NCBI GenBank assembly: GCA_964422155.1 | Contig: CAYQZZ010000017.1 | Coordinates: forward strand, 1 to 36,146 | Direction of reading: 5' to 3' | Origin: JBGPRB01 sp964422155 | Lineage (GTDB): Bacteria > Chloroflexota > Dehalococcoidia > Dehalococcoidales > RBG-16-60-22 | DNA: 36,146 nt | Part shown: piece after piece, positions 21,791 through 31,286 of the stretch | How positions within the stretch are numbered: position 1 is the first letter of the stretch | How the letters are laid out: every line of letters starts with the position of its first letter | Notes under the pieces: model-generated | Database searches by the model: none | Told to the model about the DNA's origin: nothing | Seen by the model: the letters and a program-made list of their open reading frames with translations, nothing else | Made by a program: the position numbers and the translations under genes

Positions 21791-23796
21791 TACCTTATCA
21801 GTTAATCTGGCTTATCATGCTGCTGCCGTTGTTCTCCTTTATCATCAACGGACTGCTTATCCGGCCCTTCGTCGATAGAAAATCGAAGGCTTACGGCTAT
21901 ATCACCATCCTTTCGATAGCCGTCTCGGCGGTATTCTCCATCTGGGCGCTGAAATCGGTGATGTCGACGGAAACCCGTGAAATTCTCGTCCCCGATGTCA
22001 GCTGGATAGCCATGGGCAACTTTAACTTCCATGTCGGGCTGATAATGGATCAGCTGGCGGCGGTCATGGCCGTGGTCGTCTCCGTCATCAGCCTGATGGT
22101 GCAGATTTACTCGCTGGGCTACATGGCGCACGACGAGGCCGGGTACTACCGCTATTACACCTACATGTCCCTCTTTACCTTCGCCATGCTGGGCCTTGTC
22201 CTTTCCGATAACCTGCTCTTCACCTTCGTTTTCTGGGAGATGGTGGGCTTGTGCTCCTATCTCCTCATCGGTTTCTGGTTCCACAGGAAATCGGCCGCCG
22301 ATGCCGCCAAGAAGGCTTTTATCGTTACCAGGATTGGCGACTTCGGTTTCTTGGCGGGGATTTTAATTCTGTTCTTTAACACTCATACCTTCGATATTTA
22401 TCAACTGCATGAGCTGGCCGTGACCGGCGTCCTGGGTGGCACGGTATTAATGTGGGCGGCCATCGGCATTTTTGCCGGGGCTATGGGCAAGAGCGCCCAG
22501 TTCCCGCTCCACGTGTGGCTGCCGGACGCCATGGAAGGCCCCACGCCGGTCAGCGCCCTCATCCATTCCGCCACGATGGTCTGCGCCGGGGTATTTTTAG
22601 TAGCGCGCACCATGCCGCTCTTCGTCTTCTCGACTCAGGCAATTACGCTCGTCGCCGTCATCGGCGGCTTTACAGCCATCTTCGCCGCCACGATGGGACT
22701 GGTGGCTAATGATATTAAACGTGTCCTGGCTTATTCCACCATCAGCCAGATTGGCTATATGATGCTAGGGCTGGGGGCGGTGGGCATGGCATTGGCTCAT
22801 GAACTCAGCGGCGGAGAACTTCACGTGGGGACGGAGGAGCTTCTCATCATGGCTAAGGGGGCGGTTGCCGTCGGCATGTTCCACCTGTTCACCCACGCCT
22901 TCTTCAAGTCTCTGCTCTTTATGGCCTCGGGCAGCGTCAGCCACTCCACCGGCACTTTCGACATACGCCTTATGGGCGGCCTGCGCCGGACCATGCCCTG
23001 GACTTACGCCACCTTCCTCATCGGTAGCTTGAGCCTGGCGGGCATCTGGCCCCTGGCCGGGTTCTGGAGCAAGGATGAGATACTGGTGAATGCATTTACG
23101 AGCCAGCCCGTTCTCTTCTGGCTTGCCCTGATTACCGTGTTCCTGACCGCTTTCTACATGTTCCGCGCCATTTTCATGACCTTCCACGGCGAGTACCGGG
23201 GCGGCGCTAAAGACGATGGCAAAGACCATCACCACACCCATGAATCGCCGTGGGTCATGGTGGGGCCTCTGGTGTTCCTGGCCATCATGGCCATAGTGGC
23301 AGGGTGGTGGAACGTTACCGGCAGTTTCAGCCAGTTCATGGGGCACGAAGGCGGCGAAACCGCCGGCAGCGCCATCGGCGCGATTTTCTCGGTCTTCACG
23401 CATACGACCAATGGTATACCGCTGCCGCTGATTTCACTGGTGGTGGCATTATTGGGTATATTCTCCGCTTACGCCGTCTACTGCGCCAGATGGATTACCG
23501 CAGAATCGCTGGGCAAGTTTTTCGGCCCGCTTTACAACGTGGTCTACCAGAAGTATTTCTTTGACAAGCTTTATGAAGACATCATCGTGAAGCTGGTACT
23601 TATTAAAAATTTATTTACGGGCTTCCAGTTATTTGATAGCAAAGGTGTCGATGGGGCGGTCAACGGGGCGGCCGATATCGTCATGAGCGGCGGCCGGGCT
23701 ATCCGGCGCGCCCAGACGGGTCAGTTGCAGCTCTACGGACTTTTCATCGGCATCGGGGTGGCGATTATTGCCATTTGCGTTTATGTATTTGGATAA
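21787..23796 (+). CDS. nuoL: Complex I subunit NuoL
   Basis: A distal antiporter-like proton-pumping subunit. 669 residues, with about fifteen hydrophobic helices and the C-terminal lateral helix (FDKLYEDIIVKLVLIKNLF) that lies along NuoM and NuoN. The key motif FWEMVGLCSYLLIGFWF carries the Glu of the first half-channel, and GKSAQFPLHVWLPDAMEGPT holds the central Lys. A His-rich loop (DHHHTHE) lies near residue 480. ATG 21787 is chosen over the longer open frame because it overlaps the stop of the DUF2007-like gene (ATGA). Confidence 0.95.
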   Translation: MIPYQLIWLIMLLPLFSFIINGLLIRPFVDRKSKAYGYITILSIAVSAVFSIWALKSVMSTETREILVPDVSWIAMGNFNFHVGLIMDQLAAVMAVVVSVISLMVQIYSLGYMAHDEAGYYRYYTYMSLFTFAMLGLVLSDNLLFTFVFWEMVGLCSYLLIGFWFHRKSAADAAKKAFIVTRIGDFGFLAGILILFFNTHTFDIYQLHELAVTGVLGGTVLMWAAIGIFAGAMGKSAQFPLHVWLPDAMEGPTPVSALIHSATMVCAGVFLVARTMPLFVFSTQAITLVAVIGGFTAIFAATMGLVANDIKRVLAYSTISQIGYMMLGLGAVGMALAHELSGGELHVGTEELLIMAKGAVAVGMFHLFTHAFFKSLLFMASGSVSHSTGTFDIRLMGGLRRTMPWTYATFLIGSLSLAGIWPLAGFWSKDEILVNAFTSQPVLFWLALITVFLTAFYMFRAIFMTFHGEYRGGAKDDGKDHHHTHESPWVMVGPLVFLAIMAIVAGWWNVTGSFSQFMGHEGGETAGSAIGAIFSVFTHTTNGIPLPLISLVVALLGIFSAYAVYCARWITAESLGKFFGPLYNVVYQKYFFDKLYEDIIVKLVLIKNLFTGFQLFDSKGVDGAVNGAADIVMSGGRAIRRAQTGQLQLYGLFIGIGVAIIAICVYVFG

Positions 23797-23818
23797 AAAT
23801 TGACAGGAGTTAGCGTAG

Positions 23819-25312
23819 TTGGGATTTAATTACTTAACGACCATACTTTTCCTGCCGGCGGTGGGTTCCATCGTCATTGCTTTGATATCCACCAAAAATG
23901 ACGTGCTCATCAAACGCCTTGCCGCTATCTTCACCGCCATCCCCTTAATTCTGTCAATATACCTGTTTGTGGCCTTCGACCGCTCGTCTGCGGCGGCGGG
24001 CGTCATCCAGTTCGAGGAAAAGTACCTCTGGATAGCCCCGCTCAATGCCTATTATCACCTCGGGGTGGACGGCCTGAGTATGCCCCTGGTGCTGTTGACG
24101 ACCTTCCTCGGATTCCTGGCCGTGCTCATTTCCTGGAAAGTGCACGAGAGACCGCGAGAGTTCTTCGCCTGGTTGCTGCTCCTGGAAACGAGCATCATCG
24201 GCGTCTTCGCTTCCCTCGACCTGCTTCTCTTCTTCATCATGTGGGAAATCGAGGTTATCCCGATGTACTTCCTTATTACCATCTGGGGCTCGGGACGCCG
24301 GGAATACTCTGCTATTAAGTACGTCATTTACACCCTCTTCGGCAGCGCTTTCATGCTGGCGGGTATCCTCAGCCTGTACTTCACCACCCACAGTCTGAGT
24401 ATGCTCGATATCGCCAACCAGGGGCTGGGCATGGTGCAGTCGGTCATGCCGGCGGCGGCCATCTTCTGGCTACTGTTTATCGGCTTCGCCATAAAGCTGC
24501 CGATGTTCCCGTTCCATACCTGGCTGCCCGATGCCCATACCGATGCCCCCACCGCCGTCAGCGTCATGCTGGCCGGGGTCTTAATCAAGATGGGCGGCTA
24601 CGGGATGATTCGACTCTGTGTCAGCATGTTCCCGGCGTCGGCCCAGCAGTACGCCCAGCCGTTGATTATACTGGCTCTCATCGGTATTCTCTACGGCGCC
24701 GCGGTAACCCTGATGCAGAATGACATCAAGAGGATGATTGCCTATAGCAGCATCAGCCACATGGGCTATGTCTTACTCGGCATCTTCGCCCTGGGACAGG
24801 TGAGCCTGACGGGCGCTGCTTTGCAGATGTTCAGCCACGGCATCGTCACCGGGCTTCTCTTCGCCATGGCCGGACTGGTGATACACAATGTCGAAGTCCG
24901 CGACCTGCGCAAGCTGGGCGGCCTGGCCAAACAGGTGCCGGTCATGGCTGCCGTCTTTTCTATAGCCGGGCTGGCGTCTCTCGGACTGCCCACTACCAGC
25001 GGTTTCGCCGCCGAGTTCCTCATCTTCCTGGGCAGCTACAACAGTACCGCCGTTCCCAACGCGCAGATATACACCATCATCGCCATTATCGGTGTTGTTC
25101 TCACCGCCGGGTACATATTGTGGATGTTGCAGCGGACGTTCTTCGGTCCGGTCAAGGAAGAATTTAACGCTGTTAAAGACGCCGACGGCCTGGAGAAGTT
25201 CTACATGTTCGTCCTTATTGCAGTGATTATGCTGGTCGGTATCTATCCGGCCATATTGACCGATGTCTTTAAGCTCGGTATTACACCCATCGTAAAGCTG
25301 ATTGGCGGCTAA
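23819..25312 (+). CDS. nuoM: Complex I subunit NuoM
   Basis: An antiporter-like pumping subunit, 497 residues and about fourteen helices. FFIMWEIEVIPMYFLI carries the conserved Glu, AIKLPMFPFHTWLPDAHTDA the central Lys, and GLPTTSGFAAEFL the late channel region. The start is TTG 23819 with AGGAG about 9 bases upstream, 22 bp after nuoL. The 224-bp gap to nuoN holds repeats. Confidence 0.94.
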   Translation: MGFNYLTTILFLPAVGSIVIALISTKNDVLIKRLAAIFTAIPLILSIYLFVAFDRSSAAAGVIQFEEKYLWIAPLNAYYHLGVDGLSMPLVLLTTFLGFLAVLISWKVHERPREFFAWLLLLETSIIGVFASLDLLLFFIMWEIEVIPMYFLITIWGSGRREYSAIKYVIYTLFGSAFMLAGILSLYFTTHSLSMLDIANQGLGMVQSVMPAAAIFWLLFIGFAIKLPMFPFHTWLPDAHTDAPTAVSVMLAGVLIKMGGYGMIRLCVSMFPASAQQYAQPLIILALIGILYGAAVTLMQNDIKRMIAYSSISHMGYVLLGIFALGQVSLTGAALQMFSHGIVTGLLFAMAGLVIHNVEVRDLRKLGGLAKQVPVMAAVFSIAGLASLGLPTTSGFAAEFLIFLGSYNSTAVPNAQIYTIIAIIGVVLTAGYILWMLQRTFFGPVKEEFNAVKDADGLEKFYMFVLIAVIMLVGIYPAILTDVFKLGITPIVKLIGG

Positions 25313-25385
25313 AGCTTAGTAAAGGATAGATAAAACAAGGCATTTGATAATGAGAAAAAACATTTTATCTCCGCTCGCCCTGGTT

Positions 25386-25504
25386 CCACTGAGTCACCAC
25401 GAAGTGAGCTTGTCGAAGGGTAAGGTTAGCACAACACTCATGGTTCGACAGGCCCTGCCTGCCATAGCTCAGAAGGAGCGGCGGGCAGGTCACCATGAGC
25501 GATT
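25386..25504. repeat. Inverted repeat pair between nuoM and nuoN with nested palindrome
   Basis: The units CACCACGAAGTGAGCTTGTC and GGTTCGACAGG...TCACCATGAGCG face each other. The right-hand unit is split by a 37-bp palindrome (25453-25489) between CAGG at 25449-25452 and CAGG at 25486-25489. That palindrome is the reverse complement of the element inside the DUF2007-like gene. Confidence 0.8.
25451..25490. repeat. 36-bp palindromic element, copy 2, nested in another repeat
   Basis: CCTGCCTGCCATAGCTCAGA leads into AGGAGCGGCGGGCAGG, ending at 25489. Reverse-complemented, it matches the copy at 21664-21699 at 34 of 36 positions. Taking it out restores a normal-looking GGTTCGACAGG-TCACCATGAG unit, which indicates insertion. 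Confidence 0.85.
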
Positions 25505-25536
25505 TATAAACGACCTCAAATAAAGGAGAGCAGGAC

Positions 25537-27012
25537 TTGAATCTGACGCTGTTCATACCAGAAATAACCCTGGCGGTCTTCGCCATACTGGTCATCCTGC
25601 TTGATTTAGGCGTAAAGCAGAAGTACGTGCTGATGTGGGTGAGCCTGGCCGGACTGGTTATCGCCGGGGTCTTTTCGGTGGCGATGTGGGGGGATAGCCA
25701 CCCGGCCCTCTTCAATAACATGCTGGCCGTGGACAACTTTGCCCTGTTCTTCAAGCCGTTGTTCGCCGGCATCGCTTTCCTGGTTATCCTGGCTTCCACC
25801 GACTACATCGCTAAGTTTTCCCGCTTCCAGGGTGAATACTATGCCCTGATTCTGCTTTCGACGCTGGGCATGATGCTGATGGCAGCCGCCACCGACCTTA
25901 TTTCTCTCTATGTCGCCCTGGAGCTGACCAGCATTTCTCTCTATGTGCTGGTCGGCTTCCTCAAGGACCGCAAATCGACCGAGGCTGCGCTGAAGTACCT
26001 GCTGCTGGGGGCCATTGCCTCGGCGGTACTGCTCTATGGCATGGCACTCGTTTTCGGTTTTACCGGCCAGACCCAGCTTGGAGCCATCGCAAGTTCCATC
26101 TCATCGATGTCGCTAGGCTCGGTTTTCGATAGTCCGGCGCTGCTCATCGGTATCGTCCTGCTGATAGCCGGTTTTGGCTTTAAGATTGCGGCTGTCCCCT
26201 TCCAGATGTGGGTGCCGGACGTTTACGAAGGAGCGCCCACGCCGATAACCGCCTATCTCTCCGTAGCCAGCAAAGCCGCCGGTTTTGCCATCATTATGCG
26301 CGTATTTTACTCCGCCTTCGGTATACCGGACTGGCTCAGCCAGAACTGGGGTATGATATTCGCCGTCCTGTCGGTCGTCAGCATGATTATCGGTAACGTC
26401 GTGGCCATTCCCCAGACCAACATCAAGCGCATGCTGGGGTACTCCAGCATTGCCCAGGCCGGCTATCTCATGGTGGGGCTGGCGGGAATGGGCGTGTTCC
26501 CGGCATATTCGAGCCTTCCGTATGGCTTGCTGGCGCAGAGCGGTATCCTCTTCTTCCTCGCCAGCTATGCCCTGACCAATCTGGGGGCCTTTATCGCCAT
26601 TATCGCCATTTCTAACAAGGCGGACAGCGACATGATTGCGGACTATGCCGGTATGGGTAAGCGGGCGCCTTTACTGGCCCTCGCTTTAACCCTGTGCCTG
26701 ATATCGCTCATCGGCATGCCGCCCGCCGCCGGCTTCATGGCCAAGTTCTATCTCTTTAGCTCTGCCGTCCAGAACGGGCTGTTGTGGCTTGTTATCGTTG
26801 CCGCCATCAACAGCGTTATCTCGGCCTACTACTATCTCCGCGTGGTCAAGGTCATGTGGTTCGGTGAAGCCAAATCTCAGGAAAAGGTCCCCTCCTCCGA
26901 TGCGCCGAGACTTGCTTTATTCCTCTGCTGCCTAGGCGTCCTGCTGCTCGGTATCATCCCCGGCCTGGTCATGAGACTCGCCGAAGTGGCGAGCCACCTG
27001 TTTAGTTTCTAG
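25537..27012 (+). CDS. nuoN: Complex I subunit NuoN
   Basis: The third antiporter-like pumping subunit, 491 residues and about fourteen helices. LYVALELTSISLYVLVGF has the conserved Glu, FKIAAVPFQMWVPDVYEGAP the central Lys, and LIGMPPAAGFMAKFYLF the second channel. The start is TTG 25537, with AAAGGAG about 11 bases before. It is the last gene of the nuo operon; no intrinsic terminator is evident, only repeats that follow directly. Confidence 0.94.
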   Translation: MNLTLFIPEITLAVFAILVILLDLGVKQKYVLMWVSLAGLVIAGVFSVAMWGDSHPALFNNMLAVDNFALFFKPLFAGIAFLVILASTDYIAKFSRFQGEYYALILLSTLGMMLMAAATDLISLYVALELTSISLYVLVGFLKDRKSTEAALKYLLLGAIASAVLLYGMALVFGFTGQTQLGAIASSISSMSLGSVFDSPALLIGIVLLIAGFGFKIAAVPFQMWVPDVYEGAPTPITAYLSVASKAAGFAIIMRVFYSAFGIPDWLSQNWGMIFAVLSVVSMIIGNVVAIPQTNIKRMLGYSSIAQAGYLMVGLAGMGVFPAYSSLPYGLLAQSGILFFLASYALTNLGAFIAIIAISNKADSDMIADYAGMGKRAPLLALALTLCLISLIGMPPAAGFMAKFYLFSSAVQNGLLWLVIVAAINSVISAYYYLRVVKVMWFGEAKSQEKVPSSDAPRLALFLCCLGVLLLGIIPGLVMRLAEVASHLFSF

Positions 27013-27030
27013 CCAAAAACTCCACTGATA

Positions 27031-27210
27031 GTCATTCCTGCCCCGATGAAATCGGGATAAACTCCAGCGGGAATCCAGAATCTCAAAACTGTCATTCCAG
27101 CCCCGATGAAATCGGGGTAAACTCCAGCTGGAATCCAGGGGAAGGGGATAAGGGGAGGTCTGGATTCTGGCCTGAGTGTATCCCGTACACCGATACGGGA
27201 CCAGAATGAC
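27031..27210. repeat. Three tandem GTCATT-type repeat units after nuoN
   Basis: Units begin at 27031 and 27091, both with CCCCGATGAAATCGGG hairpins and AAACTCCAGC arms, about 45 bp each and nearly identical. A third unit in the opposite sense ends in CCAGAATGAC at 27210, with a CCCGTACACCGATACGGG hairpin. A minus-strand open frame here is repeat-derived. Confidence 0.85.
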
Positions 27211-27237
27211 TTTTCAAACAAACTCAGTATTCAAAAC

Positions 27238-27266
27238 TTGAATAATTTAGCGCTTGATAGTATAGT
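27238..27266 (+). promoter_or_regulatory. Predicted promoter of cca with near-leaderless start
   Basis: TTGAAT (27238-27243) and TATAGT (27261-27266) are separated by 17 bp. The ATG at 27274 is only 7 bases after the -10, so the mRNA would begin at or next to the start codon. No ribosome site precedes it. Confidence 0.5.
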
Positions 27267-27273
27267 TTAACAG

Positions 27274-28770
27274 ATGCCTTTATTAACGATGGAAAATTTG
27301 AAATTGGTCATCAAGCCTGACGCCTTTCAGCTACTGACAAAAATCAGCCGATTCCTTTCCGAAGAAGGTATCCCTGCATTCCTTGTCGGCGGGTTCGTGC
27401 GTGATACGCTCCTGGGGCGTGATACGGCTGATATCGATATCGCCATCACCGCCGACGCTCTGGCGGTGGCCCCTGAAGTTGCCGCTATGTTGGGTGGTAA
27501 ATACATTCTCCTTGACGAGGTAAATGGGGTAGGCAGGGTAGCTCTCCCCGATATAAAATGGCAAATTGATTTCACCACGCTTAAAGGCGATATCGGGCAG
27601 GACCTCGCCCGGCGCGACTTCACCATAGACGCCATGGCCATCGAACTCGATAAAATAGTCGAAACTGTTCTCAATACCGGCCGTCTCATCGACCCCTTTA
27701 ATGGTCGCCTGGACCTTCGCCGCCGTTTGGTGAGGGCCGTCAGCAGTACCGTCTTCGCAGCGGATGCTGCCCGTCTGATACGGGCGGTGCGCCTCGCCGC
27801 CGAACTCGGGTTTCGTATTGACGACTCCACGGAAACACTGATTTTACAGCACAGCCGACTCATCACCGGGGTTGCCGGGGAACGGCTCAGGGAAGAGCTG
27901 CTGCGGCTTCTGGCGATACCCGGCGCCGGCCTGCGGCTCTTTTATCTCGATAAGCTGGGACTGCTCACCGCCCTGATACCGGAAATGTCGCCGGCCAGGG
28001 GCGTAGAGCAACCCAAAATACATGTCTGGGACGTTTTCGACCATTCGATTCACACTGTTTCGGCCGCCGAATTCCTGCTCAGGGAGGGAACCTGGGAGTA
28101 CGCCGGCGAAGAAATACTCGCCCTGGCACTCTGGTCGACAGGGCTATGCCAGCACTTCGACCAGGAAATAAGCAGCGGCAGCAACAGAAGGTCGATGCTC
28201 AAGCTGGCAGCATTTTTCCATGACATCGCCAAGCCACCGACCAAAACTATCGATGATGAGGGCCGGGCACATTTCCTGGGCCACCCGCAGGAAGGCGCTG
28301 CGGCTGCCGCCGCTATCATGGAAAGACTCAGATTCAGTAACCGGGAGATTCAGCTGGTGGAGCTACTGGTCAAATACCACCTCAGGCCGACCCAGATGAG
28401 CCATGAGGGCTTACCAACCCGCCGGGCTATCTACCGCTACTTCCGCGATACCGGCGATGCGGGCATCGACCTGCTTTTCCTTTGCCTGGCCGACCACCTG
28501 GCTACCAGAGGTCATTCACTGGACCTGCGGCAATGGCAGGAGCATACCCACATGACGGAATACGTACTGGCCAGACATTATGAAGAAGAAAGCCTTTCTG
28601 CACCTGCCAGACTGATTGATGGGCACGATGTGATGAAAACTTTCGGGCTGAGCCCCGGCCCCAGGGTCGGTGAGCTCCTGGAAGCATTGCGGGAAGCCCA
28701 GGCCGCCGGAGAAGTGACCAGCCGGCAGGAGGCCCTGCATTATGTGGAACAACTACTGGCTGATGTATGA
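27274..28770 (+). CDS. cca: tRNA nucleotidyltransferase / poly(A) polymerase family with HD domain
   Basis: Adds or repairs the CCA end of tRNA, or a related A-adding enzyme. 498 residues. The N-terminal head has the class II pattern LVGGFVRDTLLG (37-48), DIDIAI with the metal Asp pair (53 and 55), and RRDFTIDAMA. The neck shows RLIRAVRLAAELGF. Around residue 316 an HD phosphohydrolase domain begins with FFHDIAKPP, and a further HPQEGA and KYHLRP follow. The start may be ATG 27274 (leaderless promoter) or ATG 27289. secD follows after 34 bp. Confidence 0.88.
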   Translation: MPLLTMENLKLVIKPDAFQLLTKISRFLSEEGIPAFLVGGFVRDTLLGRDTADIDIAITADALAVAPEVAAMLGGKYILLDEVNGVGRVALPDIKWQIDFTTLKGDIGQDLARRDFTIDAMAIELDKIVETVLNTGRLIDPFNGRLDLRRRLVRAVSSTVFAADAARLIRAVRLAAELGFRIDDSTETLILQHSRLITGVAGERLREELLRLLAIPGAGLRLFYLDKLGLLTALIPEMSPARGVEQPKIHVWDVFDHSIHTVSAAEFLLREGTWEYAGEEILALALWSTGLCQHFDQEISSGSNRRSMLKLAAFFHDIAKPPTKTIDDEGRAHFLGHPQEGAAAAAAIMERLRFSNREIQLVELLVKYHLRPTQMSHEGLPTRRAIYRYFRDTGDAGIDLLFLCLADHLATRGHSLDLRQWQEHTHMTEYVLARHYEEESLSAPARLIDGHDVMKTFGLSPGPRVGELLEALREAQAAGEVTSRQEALHYVEQLLADV

Positions 28771-28804
28771 TTTTCCCGGAATGAAATGATTTAAGGATAA
28801 AATA

Positions 28805-30355
28805 ATGCCTCGAAGAAACTCAATAACATTTATCATTATATTAATAATTTTTATCTTTACGCTGTGGGTCCTCCTGCCTATACAGGGAGAAAGATTCGGC
28901 AGGCAGGGACTGCGCCTTGGCCTTGACCTCAAGGGCGGTGTCCACCTGGTATATCAGGCCAAGTTTTCGGAGAATGCCACCTCTGAGGACAAGTCGGCCG
29001 CTATCGACCGGGCACTGCTTACCATTGAAAAACGTATTGACACCTATGGTGTCATCGAGCCTGTCATCCAGAAAATGGGAGAAGACCGTATTCTGGTGCA
29101 GCTACCGGGCTTTACCGATATTGACGCCGCCAAGAGACTGGTCGAACAAACCGGCTTCCTGGAGTTCCGGGAAGTGGAGCTTAAAGATGGAAAACCCGTC
29201 TACCTCGACGATTACCTAGAAAACTCGGTTAATGATTTCTTTAATAAGAAAGAGACCGGCAAGCGACTCTTTGTCAATGAAGGAGGCGAGGCAAAAGATT
29301 ATGGCAAGCCTATCACCTTCATGGTCAAAGATGAGAAAGGCCTTCACTTTACAGATATTAACGGTAATGCCGTCGATAATGCGACTTTGCAGAGATATGG
29401 CAATAACGCATCGTGGATTCCCGCCAGGGGTGATGATGGGAAGCCGCTCACCGGTGCTTATCTCTCTGAAGCCAGTCCTGATATCCAGCAGGAAGTCACC
29501 GGCGGCCAACCCTCAGTCAACATCAAGTGGAATGCCGAGGGAAGTGAAATCTTCGACCAGATTGCCAAGCGCCTGTATAATCCTCAGGAAGCCTATTCAC
29601 TGGAGCATGCCCTGGGCATCTTTCTGGACAATGCTCTTATTTCAGCCCCACAAATCAGAGCACAGGTATTTCACGGCACCGGCGTTATTAGCGGTAGTTT
29701 CACAGTAAAATCCGCAGAAGATCTTGCTAACGTGCTGAAATCCGGGTCACTGCCCGTAGAGCTTAAGAAACCGCCCCTCTACCAGGGAAAGGTTTCCGCC
29801 ACGCTCGGTGCTGATTTTATTAATAAGAGCTGGAAGGCCGGCCTGATTGGTCTGCTGCTGGTCATGTTGTTTATGATAGCCTATTATAGACTCTCCGGCT
29901 TTTTAGCCTGCCTGTCTCTGGTCTTCTATGGAACACTGATACTAACGATATTCAAGCTGTGGCCTGTTACTCTGAGCCTGGGCGGTATCGGCGGGTTTAT
30001 CGTATCGTTGGGTATCGCCGTGGACGCCAACGTCCTTATCTTCGAAAGAATGAAGGAGGAATTCCGGGCCGGGCGGACGCTGGGGGCCGCCATCGAGGCC
30101 GGATTCCATCGGGCCTGGTCAGCCATCTGGGATAGCAATGTCACCACATTCATTGCCTGCATTATTCTTTACTGGCTGGGCAGCACCGCCATGCATAACG
30201 CCGCCGTCATAGGCTTTGCCGTGACGCTATTCATCGGTGCGGTCGTAAGCATGTTCACGGCGGTTCTGGTAACTCGAACGCTCTTGCGCCTGTTTACCGG
30301 AGGTCCCCTGGCAAATAAAACCTGGCTATTTACGGTTACCGGAGGCAAAAAATAA
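28805..30355 (+). CDS. secD: Preprotein translocase subunit SecD
   Basis: With SecF, helps proteins across the membrane using the proton gradient. 516 residues: a first helix (about 6-26), a large outside domain with GLRLGLDLKGGVHLVYQ near residue 36 and ALISAPQIRAQVFHGTGVISG near 280, then five further helices from about 340, including GIAVDANVLIFERMKEE. The domain order is complete. AAGGA lies 7-8 bases before ATG 28805. Its stop overlaps the ATG of secF (TAATG). Confidence 0.96.
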   Translation: MPRRNSITFIIILIIFIFTLWVLLPIQGERFGRQGLRLGLDLKGGVHLVYQAKFSENATSEDKSAAIDRALLTIEKRIDTYGVIEPVIQKMGEDRILVQLPGFTDIDAAKRLVEQTGFLEFREVELKDGKPVYLDDYLENSVNDFFNKKETGKRLFVNEGGEAKDYGKPITFMVKDEKGLHFTDINGNAVDNATLQRYGNNASWIPARGDDGKPLTGAYLSEASPDIQQEVTGGQPSVNIKWNAEGSEIFDQIAKRLYNPQEAYSLEHALGIFLDNALISAPQIRAQVFHGTGVISGSFTVKSAEDLANVLKSGSLPVELKKPPLYQGKVSATLGADFINKSWKAGLIGLLLVMLFMIAYYRLSGFLACLSLVFYGTLILTIFKLWPVTLSLGGIGGFIVSLGIAVDANVLIFERMKEEFRAGRTLGAAIEAGFHRAWSAIWDSNVTTFIACIILYWLGSTAMHNAAVIGFAVTLFIGAVVSMFTAVLVTRTLLRLFTGGPLANKTWLFTVTGGKK

Positions 30356-31272
30356 TGCTCGACATTATCGGTAAAAGGTTCTGGTTCTTTCTTATTTCGG
30401 GAGTCCTCATCCTCGTAGCTATTATTTCGCTGGCAACTTTTGGCCTCAAATCAGGGATTGAGTTCAGCAGCGGCTCCATGCTGTCGGTGAAATTCGAGAC
30501 AACAGTAGATTATGCCCAGTTTCAACAGGAAATAGTCAATCTGGGCTATACAAGTGCCATTGTTCAAAGTGTCGGCGAAAACGAGTTTCTTATCCGCACC
30601 CAGGAACTAAGCGAGGAACAGAAGGCGCAACTGGAGACCGGCCTGACATCCATATTCGGCAAGCTCTCGGAGTCACAGTTTTATTCGGTATCACCCCTGG
30701 TAGCATCCGAGACGACGCGTAATGCCGCCATCGCCGTAGCTATATCTATGGTTGGCATGCTCCTTTATGTCACCTGGGCATTCCGTAAAATGCCGAGCCC
30801 TTTCCGCTGGGGAACCTGCTTCATCATCGCCCTGTTCCATGACATACTGGTAACGGTGGGGCTTTTTTCGCTTCTCGGCCATGTACTGGGCTGGGAAATG
30901 AACCTGATGTTCATCACGGGCATCCTGGCTATCGTCGGCGTCAGTCTTGATAATACCATTGTCGTTTTCGACAGGATGCGCGAAAACCAGAAAATGGGTG
31001 TCAGCTCGGACTTTGAGGTTGTGGTCAACAGAAGTCAGATAGAAACCCTTGGCCGTTCACTTAATACCAGCATTACCATACTCATTACCTGCGTCGCTCT
31101 TTTGCTTTTTGTCGGGGGTACCATACAGAACTTCGTTATCGTCTTGCTCGTCGGCCTCATCGCCGGAACATTCGACTCCGTTTTCGTGGCGCCGGGGCTG
31201 CTGGTGGTGTGGGATAAAAACGAGTGGGGCAGATTCATTCCCTGGCGTAAGCCTTCCCAGGTAAAAGCCTGA
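30355..31272 (+). CDS. secF: Preprotein translocase subunit SecF
   Basis: Partner of SecD. 305 residues: a first helix (about 10-31), a short outside domain starting GIEFSSGSM, then five helices. Conserved features are ALFHDILVTVGLFSLLG and GVSLDNTIVVFDRMRENQ, both involved in proton coupling. It starts one base inside the secD stop codon. A metal transporter gene starts 14 bp downstream, so the operon probably continues. Confidence 0.96.
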   Translation: MLDIIGKRFWFFLISGVLILVAIISLATFGLKSGIEFSSGSMLSVKFETTVDYAQFQQEIVNLGYTSAIVQSVGENEFLIRTQELSEEQKAQLETGLTSIFGKLSESQFYSVSPLVASETTRNAAIAVAISMVGMLLYVTWAFRKMPSPFRWGTCFIIALFHDILVTVGLFSLLGHVLGWEMNLMFITGILAIVGVSLDNTIVVFDRMRENQKMGVSSDFEVVVNRSQIETLGRSLNTSITILITCVALLLFVGGTIQNFVIVLLVGLIAGTFDSVFVAPGLLVVWDKNEWGRFIPWRKPSQVKA

Positions 31273-31286
31273 AGGCAGAAAAAGCG

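Noticed and set aside
22765..23403. Minus-strand 212-codon frame inside nuoL
   Set aside because: Antisense to well-conserved nuoL motifs, with no independent coding evidence.
27009..27221. Minus-strand open frame after nuoN
   Set aside because: It is encoded by the tandem GTCATT repeats; its peptide is internally duplicated (IPAGVYPDFIGAGMT) for that reason.
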